The notes beneath the pieces were generated by a model. That model had not been told where the DNA came from. It saw only the letters and a list, made by a program, of their open reading frames with translations, and did no database searches. The position numbers and the translations under genes are program-made. A stretch of 64,000 nucleotides of DNA, taken from the NCBI GenBank assembly GCA_009996675.1, contig JAACZQ010000002.1, positions 50,882 to 114,881 on the forward strand. Reading direction: 5' to 3'. Position 1 is the first letter of the stretch, and each line of letters begins with the position of its first letter. Shown here piece by piece: positions 8,540 through 17,408 of this stretch. The DNA is from Chitinophagaceae bacterium. Its GTDB lineage: Bacteria > Bacteroidota > Bacteroidia > Chitinophagales > Chitinophagaceae.

Positions 8540-8956
8540 ATGAAAAAGATATTCAGCATTTTGGCTTTTGTGCTGGCATTTACCGTGGGGGCTTCGGCTC
8601 AAACAGCGGTGCCGCTTTCGCCCGTTCTCGATAGCATCGTGACCTCATCAAGTCTCGATACATCTTACAGTTTCAAAAAAGTAGAAGGTTGGTGGGATGC
8701 AGTTTCCATTCAAGTCGTAATTCCAAAGGTAAGCGGCACCGTTACCGGTTATGCTTTACTGCAAGGCAGCCTGGATGGGGTTAACTACGCCAATATCACG
8801 ACAGATACACTTACACTGGCAAATGTCGCTACCAACTCGAAAGTATGGGCATTCAGCAGCGTTCCTTACGCATATTATCGTGTAGCTGTTTATGCCCCTT
8901 CAAGTACATACAAAGCGTATGTCCGGGGCTATATTTTATTAAGGCGAAAGCAGTAG
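8540..8956 (+). CDS. Exported phage protein with signal peptide
   Basis: A 138-residue protein. The N-terminus is a textbook Sec signal peptide: Met-Lys-Lys, a hydrophobic core, and A-S-A|Q at residues 18-21. The mature 118 residues look beta-rich (Ser, Thr, Val, Tyr) with no cysteine. I chose this ATG because the frame upstream has no sensible coding before the Lys-Lys start. It sits between capsid and neck genes and is closed by a strong terminator, so it is expressed with the late genes. Function is unknown; options are a virion decoration protein of unusual route or a periplasmic or surface factor acting on the host. Confidence 0.75.
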   Translation: MKKIFSILAFVLAFTVGASAQTAVPLSPVLDSIVTSSSLDTSYSFKKVEGWWDAVSIQVVIPKVSGTVTGYALLQGSLDGVNYANITTDTLTLANVATNSKVWAFSSVPYAYYRVAVYAPSSTYKAYVRGYILLRRKQ

Positions 8957-8986
8957 GGTTTTCATACAGTTGTTTTTTAGGACAAG

Positions 8987-9011
8987 GGTGGGCTCACTGC
9001 CCACCTTTTTT
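8987..9011 (+). terminator. Rho-independent terminator
   Basis: Stem GGTGGGC (8987-8993), loop of 5 bases, GCCCACC (8999-9005), then six T. It ends the scaffold-capsid-exported protein unit. Confidence 0.85.
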
Positions 9012-9021
9012 ATTACTCCAT

Positions 9022-9336
9022 ATGACACATATTCCGGCAGATATCATGGTTAAGATAAAGATGACAGCCAAAGGGCTGCCTGTGATCATGACACAAACCC
9101 ACGAGAAACACATCATTACCCAAGATGAATATAAGGAGCAGTTTGAGCATTTGGCGCCGCAGGAAGCGATTATTCCAAAAGGCCCACACAAAGGGAAAGT
9201 GATGATCACGCAGCCAGTTCAGGTTTATTGGAATCATGTGCGGCGACTGAGGAGTGCGTGGCTTAAAAGCGGATACGATGGCGTAGTGCAGTATGTGCTG
9301 GCCGTCCATCAGATCACCCAACAAAAGTCAAACTAA
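9022..9336 (+). CDS. Hypothetical phage protein, neck region
   Basis: A 104-residue basic protein starting at the first ATG after the terminator; a second ATG at 9046 is also possible. It has a short conserved-looking core (P-K-G-P-H-K-G-K) and a helical C-terminus. No recognised family. Its stop overlaps the next start by one base (TAATG), so it belongs to the neck/tail operon. With no clear promoter after the terminator, transcription may depend on read-through or on an element I cannot recognise. Confidence 0.6.
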   Translation: MTHIPADIMVKIKMTAKGLPVIMTQTHEKHIITQDEYKEQFEHLAPQEAIIPKGPHKGKVMITQPVQVYWNHVRRLRSAWLKSGYDGVVQYVLAVHQITQQKSN

Positions 9337-10421
9337 TGGACTACAAAGCCTGTCTGAATAATATTATTGGCATTACCCGTAGTGATTGCCCATGCATAAC
9401 TGATAAGCTCAGCAATGATTCGTTGCCGGAAAAATGGTACACGATCTCCACTTCTGACCTTTACCTGGATGAGCTGGAAGGGATTATTCCCCTTTTCGGC
9501 GTGGATGCAGCGAAGGAATGTGATAATGATGAGTTGGCCGACTTCTTTGTGAAGGCCAGAAACAACGCAATATCACTATTGTTAAAAGATTATCTGATTG
9601 GGCTAAATCAGAAATTCAAAGAAGGTTATCGGCCGTATATGGGATGGATTGCATCCAAAACATTCGGTGCTACTCAGTTACTGAATGGAGGTTTTGCCGG
9701 TATAAAACTTTCCACGGTTGCGATGAAAGGCGGTTTGATCACCATCAATAAGGTTTTTACCATGATGGATGCAGGGGCAACATTTGATCTGTATATCTAC
9801 AAAGTAGAACGCAATGCACAAATGTATGAGCTGGTGCATACTATCACGGGACTTCAATCACTTCCCGGCGCAATCCAAGAAAATACATTAAATACACCGG
9901 TAGAGCTTGAATTGAGCGAGTTCGGGGCAGACTTCTATCTATTGTATCAGCCTGCAGGCTTCAATCCAAAGCAAAATAGTGTATCGTGTAACTGTGGTAA
10001 TAAAGAGATCCTGTTGAGGCAATACATGAGCGTTCAAGGTGTGTACGGCGCTGAAATACCGATGATGCCTTATTTCTGGGGCTCAAGCAACGCTATGGGC
10101 CTGTCGCTGGATGTATCTATTGGATGTAATGCATCATCCATCCTGTGCGCCACGTATGAGACGTATTCACCGGCAAGGGAGGCTATTGCATTGGCAGTTC
10201 GCTACAAAGCCGGGGAACTCGTGCATGAATATGTCCTCCGGAGCAACAATATCAACTTGTACACCATGAGCAGCCGGGAGGCACTGTATGGGAAGCGGAA
10301 TCACTTCAAGGCAGAATATATCGCAATCATTAATTGGCTAGTGGATAATGCAGATATTGATCTGATCGACTGTTATGTGTGCAATGACAAAAGAGTAACC
10401 AAAGGAGGGATAATGGCGTAA
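9336..10421 (+). CDS. Hypothetical phage structural protein
   Basis: A 361-residue protein I do not recognise. It follows the capsid block and precedes the tail-completion genes. Several Cys are present (S-D-C-P-C near residue 20; C-N-C-G near 222), possibly metal binding. The middle (about 120-210) is predicted-looking beta sandwich and the remainder mixed. By position it could be a neck, connector or decoration protein. No membrane segment or signal peptide. Confidence 0.65.
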   Translation: MDYKACLNNIIGITRSDCPCITDKLSNDSLPEKWYTISTSDLYLDELEGIIPLFGVDAAKECDNDELADFFVKARNNAISLLLKDYLIGLNQKFKEGYRPYMGWIASKTFGATQLLNGGFAGIKLSTVAMKGGLITINKVFTMMDAGATFDLYIYKVERNAQMYELVHTITGLQSLPGAIQENTLNTPVELELSEFGADFYLLYQPAGFNPKQNSVSCNCGNKEILLRQYMSVQGVYGAEIPMMPYFWGSSNAMGLSLDVSIGCNASSILCATYETYSPAREAIALAVRYKAGELVHEYVLRSNNINLYTMSSREALYGKRNHFKAEYIAIINWLVDNADIDLIDCYVCNDKRVTKGGIMA

Positions 10422-10424
10422 GAA

Positions 10425-11057
10425 ATGACGGAGAAGACAATATATGACCTGATCAATGATATCAATACGGCAGAGCGTCGTATCGCTGAGGAATTGCCGA
10501 AAATCACCGCTGAGTATGCAGAAACCACTACCAACCTGATCATATTGCGGGTTCAAAAAGGAGGGATTCCAGGGAAAAGATATTCGACTGAGCCTATTTA
10601 TGCTTCACCATCAATGTTCAATCGCAAAGGATCCTTTAAGCCGATCGGAAAAGGCGAAGAAAAAGCAAAAACTACCACGGTCTACAACACCAAGACACAA
10701 AAAGGTAAAAAGGTTGCCATCAAAGAAGATCATACCGAGCGCAAAACCATGTATCTGGGTGAGGGATACAAAGAACTACGAGAGGTCAATGGGTTGCAGA
10801 CAGCCGTGGTTGACGTTACCTTTTCAGGCCGCATGCTGCAGAATATTCACACGCAATCTATTAACCAGGTAGATGAGTTCCACTCTCAAGCGATTGTTGG
10901 GGCATCGAACCAAGAAAACAGAGACAAACTCGGCGGCCAGCATAAGCGCTACGGGGATTTTCTTGCACCCACTGACGAAGAAACAGACCTCACCAAAGAA
11001 ATACCCGCCGCCAAAATATTGAGCATCCTCGAAGAAACAATCAACATAAAATTATGA
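10425..11057 (+). CDS. Putative head-tail joining / tail completion protein
   Basis: A 210-residue basic, soluble protein. The N-terminal helix and the segment V-V-D-V-T-F-S-G-R-M-L-Q-N-I near residues 130-143 resemble the pattern of HK97 gp10-type tail completion proteins, which join the neck to the tail. The similarity by eye is weak and the call leans on position. It overlaps the next gene by 4 bases (ATGA), so the two are coupled. Confidence 0.5.
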   Translation: MTEKTIYDLINDINTAERRIAEELPKITAEYAETTTNLIILRVQKGGIPGKRYSTEPIYASPSMFNRKGSFKPIGKGEEKAKTTTVYNTKTQKGKKVAIKEDHTERKTMYLGEGYKELREVNGLQTAVVDVTFSGRMLQNIHTQSINQVDEFHSQAIVGASNQENRDKLGGQHKRYGDFLAPTDEETDLTKEIPAAKILSILEETINIKL

Positions 11058-11647
11058 ACAGAGCATTAGCGGACATACTGAGTACAAAACTGGATAGCGC
11101 ATACATTGATCGCAAGGCCGGGATTGTATTTACGTTTGAAAAAGTTACGGTACCGGAATCTGGTCCCAAAGTGATCAAGCGAATACCGGTTGCTTACTTG
11201 AACGGCGAAAAGGTTGACATGATTCCTGACAGTCGGTGTAAGTGCATGATATATTTCGAGGATCAGGGCATTTCAGCGCCTTCCAAAGTTGGCCCGGGTT
11301 GGCAGTATATCAGCCGGCTGCGCTTAGTCTGCTGGCTAAACTCTCGACTGATCAGCGGCCAGTCAGATAGCACATTGAAAGCAAAGATCATGACTGATGT
11401 AATTGACAAGTTGGCCGGAGGTGCGTATTTCTCACAATCGCCATATACGAGGGTTCTGCCTAAGGTGGTAAATATACCGACTCAAGACAAAAATATTTTT
11501 GCAAAATACGATTACAGCGAACAGGACCAGCAATACCTGATGCAGCCCTACGACTATTTCGCCGTTGACTTTCAGATACCATTCACAATACCTACTGCCT
11601 GCCTTAATTCTATCACTGTAACAAATCCAGAAGCATGCACACAGTAA
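11054..11647 (+). CDS. Putative tail terminator protein
   Basis: A 197-residue mixed alpha/beta protein after the tail completion candidate, in the slot often taken by the tail terminator, which caps the tail tube. No motif allows a firm call. It overlaps both neighbours (4 bases upstream, 13 downstream). A short Cys pair (C-K-C near residue 56) is present. Confidence 0.45.
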   Translation: MNRALADILSTKLDSAYIDRKAGIVFTFEKVTVPESGPKVIKRIPVAYLNGEKVDMIPDSRCKCMIYFEDQGISAPSKVGPGWQYISRLRLVCWLNSRLISGQSDSTLKAKIMTDVIDKLAGGAYFSQSPYTRVLPKVVNIPTQDKNIFAKYDYSEQDQQYLMQPYDYFAVDFQIPFTIPTACLNSITVTNPEACTQ

Positions 11648-12039
11648 TACTAGATTTCATAGCAACCTTTCTTTTCACGATTCCAATTGTGGTCATTGGA
11701 TTTGTGTATTCGTATATCCTTACAATGCCAGACATGATACTAAACCGATGGTATCGGTTCCTTGCAGAGAAAGCGCCTACATGGTTATTCTACCCACTTA
11801 TTCACTGTGAGAAGTGCGTTTGCGGACAGATGGCACTATGGTTATACCCGTTAGTGATCACAGATCTGTCGGGGTGCAATTACAATGCATTCTGGCATTT
11901 GTATTTTATCGCACAGTCAATTCTGAATGTGATTGTATTGAAGGCTGTTTATGAAGCTCTGATTGAGAAGCAGCTTCCAATACCTCCGCCGCCGATAAAC
12001 GGATTTCAACAACCGTTAACCCCCAAAAACAATGGCTAA
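11635..12039 (+). CDS. Phage membrane protein with C-x2-C-x-C motif
   Basis: A 134-residue protein with an N-terminal transmembrane helix (about residues 5-28) and a second hydrophobic helix near 95-110. Between them lies C-E-K-C-V-C-G-Q, a possible metal site, followed by A-L-W-L-Y-P. The C-terminus is Pro-rich. It sits inside the tail operon, overlapping the gene before it by 13 bases and the next by 8. Function unknown; a membrane protein here could act in superinfection exclusion or tail-linked DNA entry, but nothing in the sequence decides this. Confidence 0.65.
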   Translation: MHTVILDFIATFLFTIPIVVIGFVYSYILTMPDMILNRWYRFLAEKAPTWLFYPLIHCEKCVCGQMALWLYPLVITDLSGCNYNAFWHLYFIAQSILNVIVLKAVYEALIEKQLPIPPPPINGFQQPLTPKNNG

Positions 12040-12322
12040 AGCGAAAGTATTCGAAACCTCAGATGGAGGTAAATCTGTTTGGATAGAATGTCCAGGATGC
12101 GGGATAGTTCATGCGTTCAAAGTTGGAGGATCTGCCCAGCCGAAATGGGACTGGAATGGATCTGTTGATAAGCCCACATTCAATCCGTCCATGTTGGTAA
12201 ATAAAGACGATCCTAAAAGCCGGTGCCATTCATTCATACGGCACGGTATTATACAATTTTTGCCTGATTGTCACCATGAACTAAAAAATAGTACGGTTGA
12301 ATTACCGGACATTGACTTATGA
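12032..12322 (+). CDS. DUF6527-like small Cys/His protein
   Basis: A 96-residue protein with the features of the DUF6527 family: C-P-G-C near residues 24-27, W-x-W-N-G, P-T-F-N-P-S, C-H-S-F-I-R and a closing D-C-x-H. These Cys/His residues likely bind one zinc. Members are common in phage genomes and have no established role. It overlaps its neighbours by 8 and 4 bases, just ahead of the tail assembly chaperone. Confidence 0.75.
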   Translation: MAKAKVFETSDGGKSVWIECPGCGIVHAFKVGGSAQPKWDWNGSVDKPTFNPSMLVNKDDPKSRCHSFIRHGIIQFLPDCHHELKNSTVELPDIDL

Positions 12323-12840
12323 GAGAACTGAAACAAATTGATTTCTCGCAGAAATCTTTTATCGCCAACGGCGTTGAATATTTCATTGAGAAGGAGATCA
12401 GCATACAGCGATCTGTATTTGCTGAAGCCGCTAAAATGGAGCTTGAAGCTGGCATTAGGGTGGGCAAATGGGAAGAAGATTGGGCAAAGGTATATGACCT
12501 GGCCAATCAGCAGAAGTTTGCTGATATCGTGGTCCTGGCATATAACAATCGCCGGGGATTCAGAAATTTCTTTGAAGATGCTTCGCCGGTTCTGAAACTC
12601 TGTGCATGTTTTATCAATGCAGCGGATGAAGACCGCAGATTTATCAATGATGACCTGGTAGCGAAGAAAGTTAAAGATTGGACCGAGGAAGGTATTACTC
12701 AGGCCAGTTTTTTCGCATTTGCGGTCGCTTTTCTCAAAACAGAAGCCGAAAGCTCCAAGAGTGCCATGCAAAGCATTTCGGATCTTCAAAACGAGCTAAG
12801 GGAAAAGATGACCGCACTGAGTACACCCATATCCGAATAA
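12319..12840 (+). CDS. Tail assembly chaperone, upstream (G-like) product
   Basis: A 173-residue helical acidic protein two genes before the tape measure, the place of the G / GT chaperones of long-tailed phages. These chaperones coat the tape measure and recruit tube subunits. Codons 130-132 (S-F-F) form a T_TTT_TTC slippery site at 12708-12714, and an open -1 frame continues past the normal stop to 13013, just as in the G-GT arrangement. Normal termination gives the 173-residue form; a -1 shift at codon 132 would give a 231-residue form. Confidence 0.7.
   Translation: MRELKQIDFSQKSFIANGVEYFIEKEISIQRSVFAEAAKMELEAGIRVGKWEEDWAKVYDLANQQKFADIVVLAYNNRRGFRNFFEDASPVLKLCACFINAADEDRRFINDDLVAKKVKDWTEEGITQASFFAFAVAFLKTEAESSKSAMQSISDLQNELREKMTALSTPISE
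12708..12714 (+). promoter_or_regulatory. Candidate -1 frameshift slippery site T_TTT_TTC
   Basis: A perfect X_XXY_YYZ heptamer, positioned in the correct frame of the chaperone gene (codons TTT at 12709-12711 and TTC at 12712-12714). It is the only canonical heptamer I find in the stretch where the two frames overlap. I did not identify a convincing stimulatory structure downstream. Confidence 0.5.
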
Positions 12841-13013
12841 TCAAGCTCTGGAAAGATTGGGATGAGATATGGTATTCAATGGCTGATGGGAACATATCAC
12901 AGATGGAAACACTGAAAGGAACCGAGGAGAATGCATTTTATAACCTATTCGACCTGCATAAAAGGAGAATTGACCGCTTAAAAGCAAAGCATCATGGCAA
13001 TAAGCAAAGGTGA
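12714..13013 (+). CDS. -1 frame extension of tail chaperone (T-like part)
   Basis: An open -1 frame that overlaps the end of the chaperone gene and runs to 13013, ending 20 bases into the tape measure gene. The part after the upstream stop (about 58 residues, from I-R-I-I-K-L-W to K-Q-R) looks protein-like: charged, helical, with W-K-D-W-D-E. It has no good start of its own except an internal ATG at 12879. This is the known arrangement of the GT fusion. The stretch from 12714 to 12840 is less protein-like in this frame, so the precise shift point remains open. Confidence 0.5.
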   Translation, partial: RICGRFSQNRSRKLQECHAKHFGSSKRAKGKDDRTEYTHIRIIKLWKDWDEIWYSMADGNISQMETLKGTEENAFYNLFDLHKRRIDRLKAKHHGNKQR

Positions 13014-16000
13014 ATATACGCTTCCGTTAGGTTTGGATGCTAACCCGGTCATCCAGGGGCTGAGGCAGACTAAATCGGGATTGGTTGAGGTGGCAGAGGC
13101 TGCCCAACAGAGTAATGCCTCAATGAAAGCAACATTTGAGGGGTTGAATAATGCGAACAAGGAAGCAACTTCATCCATTGTAAAGACCACTTCCGCGATT
13201 ACTCAGCAAGGGAAAGAACAGCAAACTGCCCTGAATCAATTCAAGGGGTATTATACACTACTCCAGGAGATAGCCGCGCAAAACCCCAAAAGCTTTTCAT
13301 CGGATACGCTAAAGCGGTATCAGGAGGCTATGGCGCAGATTTATCGATATGTTGGGAATATCGCAACCGCCAATACAGAAGCGTTTGATCCGGCTAAGAT
13401 CAAGGCTCTTGATTCAAGCCTTAAAAATGCGACCGGTGACCTTAATCAGTTCAAGACTATTCTTCAATTCATTAAAGAAAACCTGGGTGACCTAAATCTG
13501 TCAATTGGAGCACAAAAGCAACTGGGGGGCACTATCGATACTGTTTCTGGCTTATTGAATCAACAGCCAGATGAAAAGGCTCCTGCTCCAGTAATCCCTC
13601 CAGAATCAATTGATGTGCCTACTCAAAAGATCGTAAGCCTAAAGACTCAATTGAGAGCCATGAAGGCTGAATTAGGAACAATGGCTCAGGGAAGTCCTGA
13701 ATTCATAAAACTAGCAGCACAAGCCGCCGAAATTGAAGATAGGATTGGAGATATCAATGCACAGGTACGTCTATTAGCCAGCGACACAAGTTCTACCGAT
13801 GCACTGATCCAGGGTGCTCAAGGTATTGTTGGCGCATTTGTTGCCGCTCAAGGAGCAGTAGCTCTATTTGGTGATGACAACGAAGAGTTGCAACAGACCA
13901 TGGTAAAGCTTACAGCAGCCATGAGTGTATTACAGGGGGTTCAGCAGATAGGCCAACTAATCGATAAAAACAGTGCACTCAATGTTTTCCTTCTTAAAAC
14001 ACTGCGGCTACAGCAGGCTGAGGCTTCAGTGGCCACGGCTGTTGCTGAGACGGCCCAAGCCGGCGCGACAGTTGCGCTGGCCGCTGCGGAGGAAGGTGCA
14101 ACAGCTGCTACCTGGTCCCTTAATGCCGCGATGCTGGCGAATCCGGCCGGTGTAGTCCTTATAGCAATTGGGGCGCTAGTCGCCGCCATAGCCTATTTTG
14201 CCAGTAGTTCAGAAGATGCAGCCGAAGAGCAGAAGAAAGTAGCTGAGGCTATGAAGGAGGCACAGAATAATGCCAATGAGTTAGCTAAAGCATACACTAA
14301 AGTCTATTCGGATGCTGCAATCAATGCGGAAAAAGCAGTTTCTCTGGCTCAAGCTCAAGGAAAAAGCGAGGGAGAAATATATGTACTGAAACAAAAGGTA
14401 CTTTCCGCTAGAAAGCAGGAGGGGCTATCCATACTTGCTAATCTTGGCTTGACAAAACAAGATATTAGCTATAATGAAACTTTGTTGCAGGTTAGGCAAG
14501 AGCAGCTTCAGGTAATGCTGAACCAGGCTGTAGCTAATGGTGAACTTTCAAAAGATGATCAGAAAAAAGTTGAGGCATTAAAGGCTCAGATTGATGGCAT
14601 TAAAACAACCTTGAATGCAGCAAAAGAGGCCCAGAAGCAAATAGATGATGCTGAAGCTGAATCAAAAAATAACGCTGCTGCACGACAAAGGCAGCTATAT
14701 CTGGACAGCCTGAAGTCTGCTACGGCTCTTGCCGAAGCCAAAGCTGGACTAGCTGAAAAAGGAAGCCGGCAAGAGTTGAACATTCAAATTCAGGCAATTG
14801 AAGCCGCCAGGAAGCAAGCTTTGGCGGATGTAAATCTGACTGAGGGAGAGCGGTTTAAGATCAAGGCCGATGCGCTGAAAAAAATCGATGATTTGAATCG
14901 GCAATTCCGTGTCAATGCCATTAACAACGAAATTGAAGGTCAGAATATTCTGTTAAACTCAGCAAAAGAAGGCTCTAGGGAAGAGTTGAATGCGAAACTG
15001 GAAATACTAAAACTCCAGGCTGATACAGAACTGGAGCAGGAAGGCATTACCGACAACAAGATACTGGCCATCCGTTCCAAATTAGAAAAAGACTCTGCCG
15101 AACTGCGTAAAAAATACAATGCAGATGTAAGGATAAGTGCGGCAAACGCGCAGATCGATGACTTGAACGCATCTCTTACTCTGGTTAAGGAGCACAGTGC
15201 TGCGGAATTGGAGATTAAAAAACAGTTGATAGATCAACAACGACTGATTGATGTCGAGAATGCCCAGCAATCCATTAAAAGCGAAGCCGAATTAGATGCA
15301 AAACTGAAACAGATTGATGCTCAGGCAACCAAATCCAAACAGGATTTGGATAAACAATATCTCAAAAGTTATTTTGACAATAATAGGGAGATCCTTATTT
15401 CAGAGATCAACTTGCAGAATGCTATCCTAAAAGCAAAAATGGATAATCCTTTAGCAACCGATGAGGAGATATTTAAAGCTCAACAGCAGATCAGACAGAA
15501 TGAGCTTGATTCGATATCCGGGCAGCTTGATGACCTTGATTTTCTGTATGATATCGGAGTTGTTAATGAGGACGAGTATCAAAAGAAACTCAATGATTTG
15601 ATGGCCCAGGGAATTGCAAAACGGGCAGAACTGGCTAAAGCTGAAGTCGAGAATATCAAAAAATTTAACCTTGGAGCTACAATAATCAAGTCGCTGGGAT
15701 TAAACCCTAAAGATCCAGCCGTACAACAATTCATTAATGGATTCACAGGAGCCATATCAGGAGCGTATAGCAATCTAACGCAATTGTTTGAAAGCCAGGC
15801 CCAAGCTCAAATTTCTGCTATTCAGCGGGTTATTGATGCTTTGAATGATCAAATCAAAGAACAAGAAAGTAAAGTTAACGAGCAACGAAAATTGTCTGAA
15901 AAAGGCCTTTCGAATGATTTGAAGAATGAAGAGGCAAAATTGATGGATTTTAAGAAGAAACAACAAGAGCAAGTCACGGCTAAAGAAGCGGCTCAAAAAA

Positions 16001-16680
16001 AGTTGGAGGAGATCCGTAAACAAGAGGCGATTATTCAGTCCGCGTCTATCATTTCAGGCAACATAGAGACTGGTGTTAATATGATCAATGCTATGTCTAA
16101 AATTTTCAAGGCTCACGCGGGTATTCCATTTGTGGGTATTGCTCTGGCGGTTGGTTTCGGTGCACTAATGCTTTCATCTTTTCTGGCTATTAAGAATGCA
16201 ATATCAGCAGCAACATCGGACACTCCAAAATTTAGAAAGGGAGGAGGATTTTTGATTGATGGCCCTTCACATGAAAATGGCGGAGTCGGGCTTTATTCCA
16301 AAGGCAAAAAGATAGCTGAGTATGAGGGCAAGGAATATCTGTTTGCGGTTAATAAAGGGAGCAGCCAGAAGTATTTACCACTTCTTGAAGCGATAAATGC
16401 CGATAATAAAGCTGCTATTCTAAAGGAAGTATTAGGCGGTACACGTTTGCCAGATGCCTCTGTAAATGACACGATCAACACGCAACGAGAGGTGGATGAC
16501 CTGAAAGCGAAATATGCATTTTCTTTCGACAATCCGCATCTTGGTAGCATTGATGATAGATTGAGGCTTTTGGAAAGAATTGATGATAAATTGACCCCCG
16601 GTAAAACCGTTACGGACTATGGAGACTATGTTATCGAGCAGGACGGTAGCATTACCCGTAAAATATGGAAGAGGCGGTAA
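12994..16680 (+). CDS. Tape measure protein
   Basis: At 1,228 residues the longest phage gene here. It sets tail length and helps DNA cross the cell envelope. Long Ala/Gln/Lys/Glu helices with coiled-coil character cover about residues 30-270 and 410-1,040. Hydrophobic segments lie near residues 350-405 (Ala-rich, ending in I-A-I-G-A-L-V-A-A-I-A-Y-F) and 1,040-1,070, as in many tape measures. The C-terminal 150 residues are more globular. Its length fits a tail of very roughly 180 nm by the usual 1.5 Å per residue rule. No peptidoglycan hydrolase domain is obvious. Confidence 0.92.
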   Translation: MAISKGEYTLPLGLDANPVIQGLRQTKSGLVEVAEAAQQSNASMKATFEGLNNANKEATSSIVKTTSAITQQGKEQQTALNQFKGYYTLLQEIAAQNPKSFSSDTLKRYQEAMAQIYRYVGNIATANTEAFDPAKIKALDSSLKNATGDLNQFKTILQFIKENLGDLNLSIGAQKQLGGTIDTVSGLLNQQPDEKAPAPVIPPESIDVPTQKIVSLKTQLRAMKAELGTMAQGSPEFIKLAAQAAEIEDRIGDINAQVRLLASDTSSTDALIQGAQGIVGAFVAAQGAVALFGDDNEELQQTMVKLTAAMSVLQGVQQIGQLIDKNSALNVFLLKTLRLQQAEASVATAVAETAQAGATVALAAAEEGATAATWSLNAAMLANPAGVVLIAIGALVAAIAYFASSSEDAAEEQKKVAEAMKEAQNNANELAKAYTKVYSDAAINAEKAVSLAQAQGKSEGEIYVLKQKVLSARKQEGLSILANLGLTKQDISYNETLLQVRQEQLQVMLNQAVANGELSKDDQKKVEALKAQIDGIKTTLNAAKEAQKQIDDAEAESKNNAAARQRQLYLDSLKSATALAEAKAGLAEKGSRQELNIQIQAIEAARKQALADVNLTEGERFKIKADALKKIDDLNRQFRVNAINNEIEGQNILLNSAKEGSREELNAKLEILKLQADTELEQEGITDNKILAIRSKLEKDSAELRKKYNADVRISAANAQIDDLNASLTLVKEHSAAELEIKKQLIDQQRLIDVENAQQSIKSEAELDAKLKQIDAQATKSKQDLDKQYLKSYFDNNREILISEINLQNAILKAKMDNPLATDEEIFKAQQQIRQNELDSISGQLDDLDFLYDIGVVNEDEYQKKLNDLMAQGIAKRAELAKAEVENIKKFNLGATIIKSLGLNPKDPAVQQFINGFTGAISGAYSNLTQLFESQAQAQISAIQRVIDALNDQIKEQESKVNEQRKLSEKGLSNDLKNEEAKLMDFKKKQQEQVTAKEAAQKKLEEIRKQEAIIQSASIISGNIETGVNMINAMSKIFKAHAGIPFVGIALAVGFGALMLSSFLAIKNAISAATSDTPKFRKGGGFLIDGPSHENGGVGLYSKGKKIAEYEGKEYLFAVNKGSSQKYLPLLEAINADNKAAILKEVLGGTRLPDASVNDTINTQREVDDLKAKYAFSFDNPHLGSIDDRLRLLERIDDKLTPGKTVTDYGDYVIEQDGSITRKIWKRR

Positions 16681-16708
16681 AAAAAATGTTTTTCAGTACA
16701 AACAAAAC

Positions 16709-16724
16709 AGTAATTTTATACCAA
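16709..16724 (+). promoter_or_regulatory. Phage upstream element, copy 3 (degenerate)
   Basis: AGTAATTTTATACCAA matches 14 of 16 bases of the element before the portal. It lies between the tape measure stop and the tail-tube-like gene, ending 29 bases before that ATG. The dyad is weaker than in copy 2. Confidence 0.4.
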
Positions 16725-16753
16725 TAAATTAGTAATCAAAAACAATTCACATT

Positions 16754-17341
16754 ATGGCACACACAGATTGGGTACCACCCGTAACAGGTTGTGAAGCCCC
16801 ACTTCCCGAAGTTAGCAGTGATTATTGCGATCCTGCCATTGAACAGTCGGAATTCACAGACCTTTATCTCTGTGAGAAAGCCGGTGCAAATTTTACCGAT
16901 GTTACTGCTCCTGCAGAGTGGGCAGATCGTTTAGCAGATGACGGCACCACCATACCTGCTGGTAGTGATGCGACTGTAGATGACCTGATCCGTCATTTGC
17001 CGATCATTGGTGATTACCCTAAGCCATCAATCGCCACTAAAGATATTTCTGGCGGCCGAACCGGATTCCCCTACAAAACTACCCATGTTATCAATATTGA
17101 TGTTGATGACATCACTGTGAAAAACTACCAATTTGCTCAGTTCACGCAGAGCATGCGCCGTGAGGTAAAAGCCTGGGTAAAAACAAAAGGAGGTAAAATG
17201 TTGGGTGGAAATGCGGGTATTGTTGCTGTTCTTCGTTTGGATCCCGTTTTCGCTAGAGGCACTGATTCAATCGTCGGATTGAGCGGAACTCTGACCTGGG
17301 ATAAACATTACAGCCCTGATCTTACTGCCAGTGCTGTATAA
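16754..17341 (+). CDS. Tail-tube-like protein, paralogue A
   Basis: A 195-residue soluble protein with its own upstream element and a strong terminator right after it, as expected of an abundant structural gene. It is clearly homologous to the N-terminal 190 residues of the gene at 20666: both share W-x-x-R, P-A-G-S, D-L-I-R, I-G-D, E/D-I-S-G-x-R, T-K-G-G, G-G-N-x-G-I and P-V-x-x-R-G in the same order. The repeat-subunit role (tube or tail decoration) is inferred from position after the tape measure and probable high expression. Confidence 0.65.
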   Translation: MAHTDWVPPVTGCEAPLPEVSSDYCDPAIEQSEFTDLYLCEKAGANFTDVTAPAEWADRLADDGTTIPAGSDATVDDLIRHLPIIGDYPKPSIATKDISGGRTGFPYKTTHVINIDVDDITVKNYQFAQFTQSMRREVKAWVKTKGGKMLGGNAGIVAVLRLDPVFARGTDSIVGLSGTLTWDKHYSPDLTASAV

Positions 17342-17376
17342 TTACTGCCATTGATTGTTCCCATAAAAACTAAAAG

Positions 17377-17403
17377 GCCGCCCAAAAAAAGGCGGCTTTT
17401 TTT
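17377..17403 (+). terminator. Rho-independent terminator
   Basis: Stem GCCGCC (17377-17382), 8-base loop of C and A, GGCGGC (17391-17396), then seven T. It ends six bases before the next start codon, so the tail-tip gene depends on read-through or on a regulatory signal overlapping the hairpin. Confidence 0.85.
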
Positions 17404-17408
17404 AAAAT

